A stretch of DNA of 7,344 nucleotides, taken from contig JACIWP010000164.1 in NCBI GenBank assembly GCA_014360855.1, forward strand, positions 1 through 7,344, in the 5' to 3' direction. The translations under genes and the position numbers were made by a program. Numbering within the stretch: position 1 is the stretch's first letter; every line of letters begins with the position of its first letter. This stretch comes from Anaerolineae bacterium. GTDB taxonomy: Bacteria > Chloroflexota > Anaerolineae > JACIWP01. Below are positions 7,327 through 7,344 of this stretch, piece by piece. Below the pieces are notes generated by a model that saw only the letters and a program-made list of their open reading frames with translations, ran no database searches and was not told the origin of the DNA.

Positions 7327-7335
7327 AGTATAGCA
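7327..7335 (-). promoter_or_regulatory. Extended -10 promoter element for the mevalonate operon
   Basis: Reading the - strand, TGCTATACT (7335-7327) matches the bacterial sigma-70 extended -10 pattern TGnTATAAT with one mismatch in the hexamer. Transcription would begin near 7320, leaving a leader of about 24 nt that holds the ribosome binding site. The -35 region would fall just past the window edge and cannot be checked. It is the only convincing promoter-like sequence near the first gene of the five-gene block. Confidence 0.5.
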
Positions 7336-7344
7336 CAGGGGGAT

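Overview
This window reads as a GC-rich, gene-dense bacterial chromosome segment. Two gene blocks converge on a 13-bp gap near base 2567. Shine-Dalgarno sequences precede most starts, and the rightmost gene has a bacterial extended -10 box. The hexamer GCCGGC is strikingly frequent, roughly one per 90 bp. These features and the gene content suggest a bacterium, possibly Chloroflexota (Anaerolineae-like). That taxonomic guess is low confidence, and the sequence alone does not exclude another high-GC lineage.

Left block, + strand, bases 1-2560: the 3' end of a DhnA/LsrF-type class I aldolase gene, a complete short-chain dehydrogenase/reductase (SDR), and an FGGY carbohydrate kinase. Dehydrogenase, kinase and aldolase together fit a route that oxidises a polyol or sugar, phosphorylates the ketose and splits it. 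The substrate cannot be read from the sequence. The kinase lacks the Q-M-H-G motif of classical xylulokinase.

Right block, - strand, bases 7335-2574: a compact five-gene operon of mevalonate kinase, a UbiD-family decarboxylase, the AcnX-type dehydratase large and small subunits, and isopentenyl phosphate kinase. These match every step of the lower half of the archaeal-type (anhydromevalonate phosphate) mevalonate pathway: mevalonate -> mevalonate 5-phosphate -> trans-anhydromevalonate 5-phosphate -> isopentenyl phosphate -> isopentenyl diphosphate. No phosphomevalonate kinase or diphosphomevalonate decarboxylase is present. The last three genes are joined by ATGA stop/start overlaps, and the other junctions are 5 and 7 bp. 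This pathway was established in archaea, so a complete and ordered cluster in an apparently bacterial context is the main point of interest.

No rRNA, tRNA, CRISPR array or insertion sequence was seen. No stretch over 300 bp lacks a gene. The longest intergenic region, 159-246, holds a short GC hairpin and the SDR ribosome binding site.
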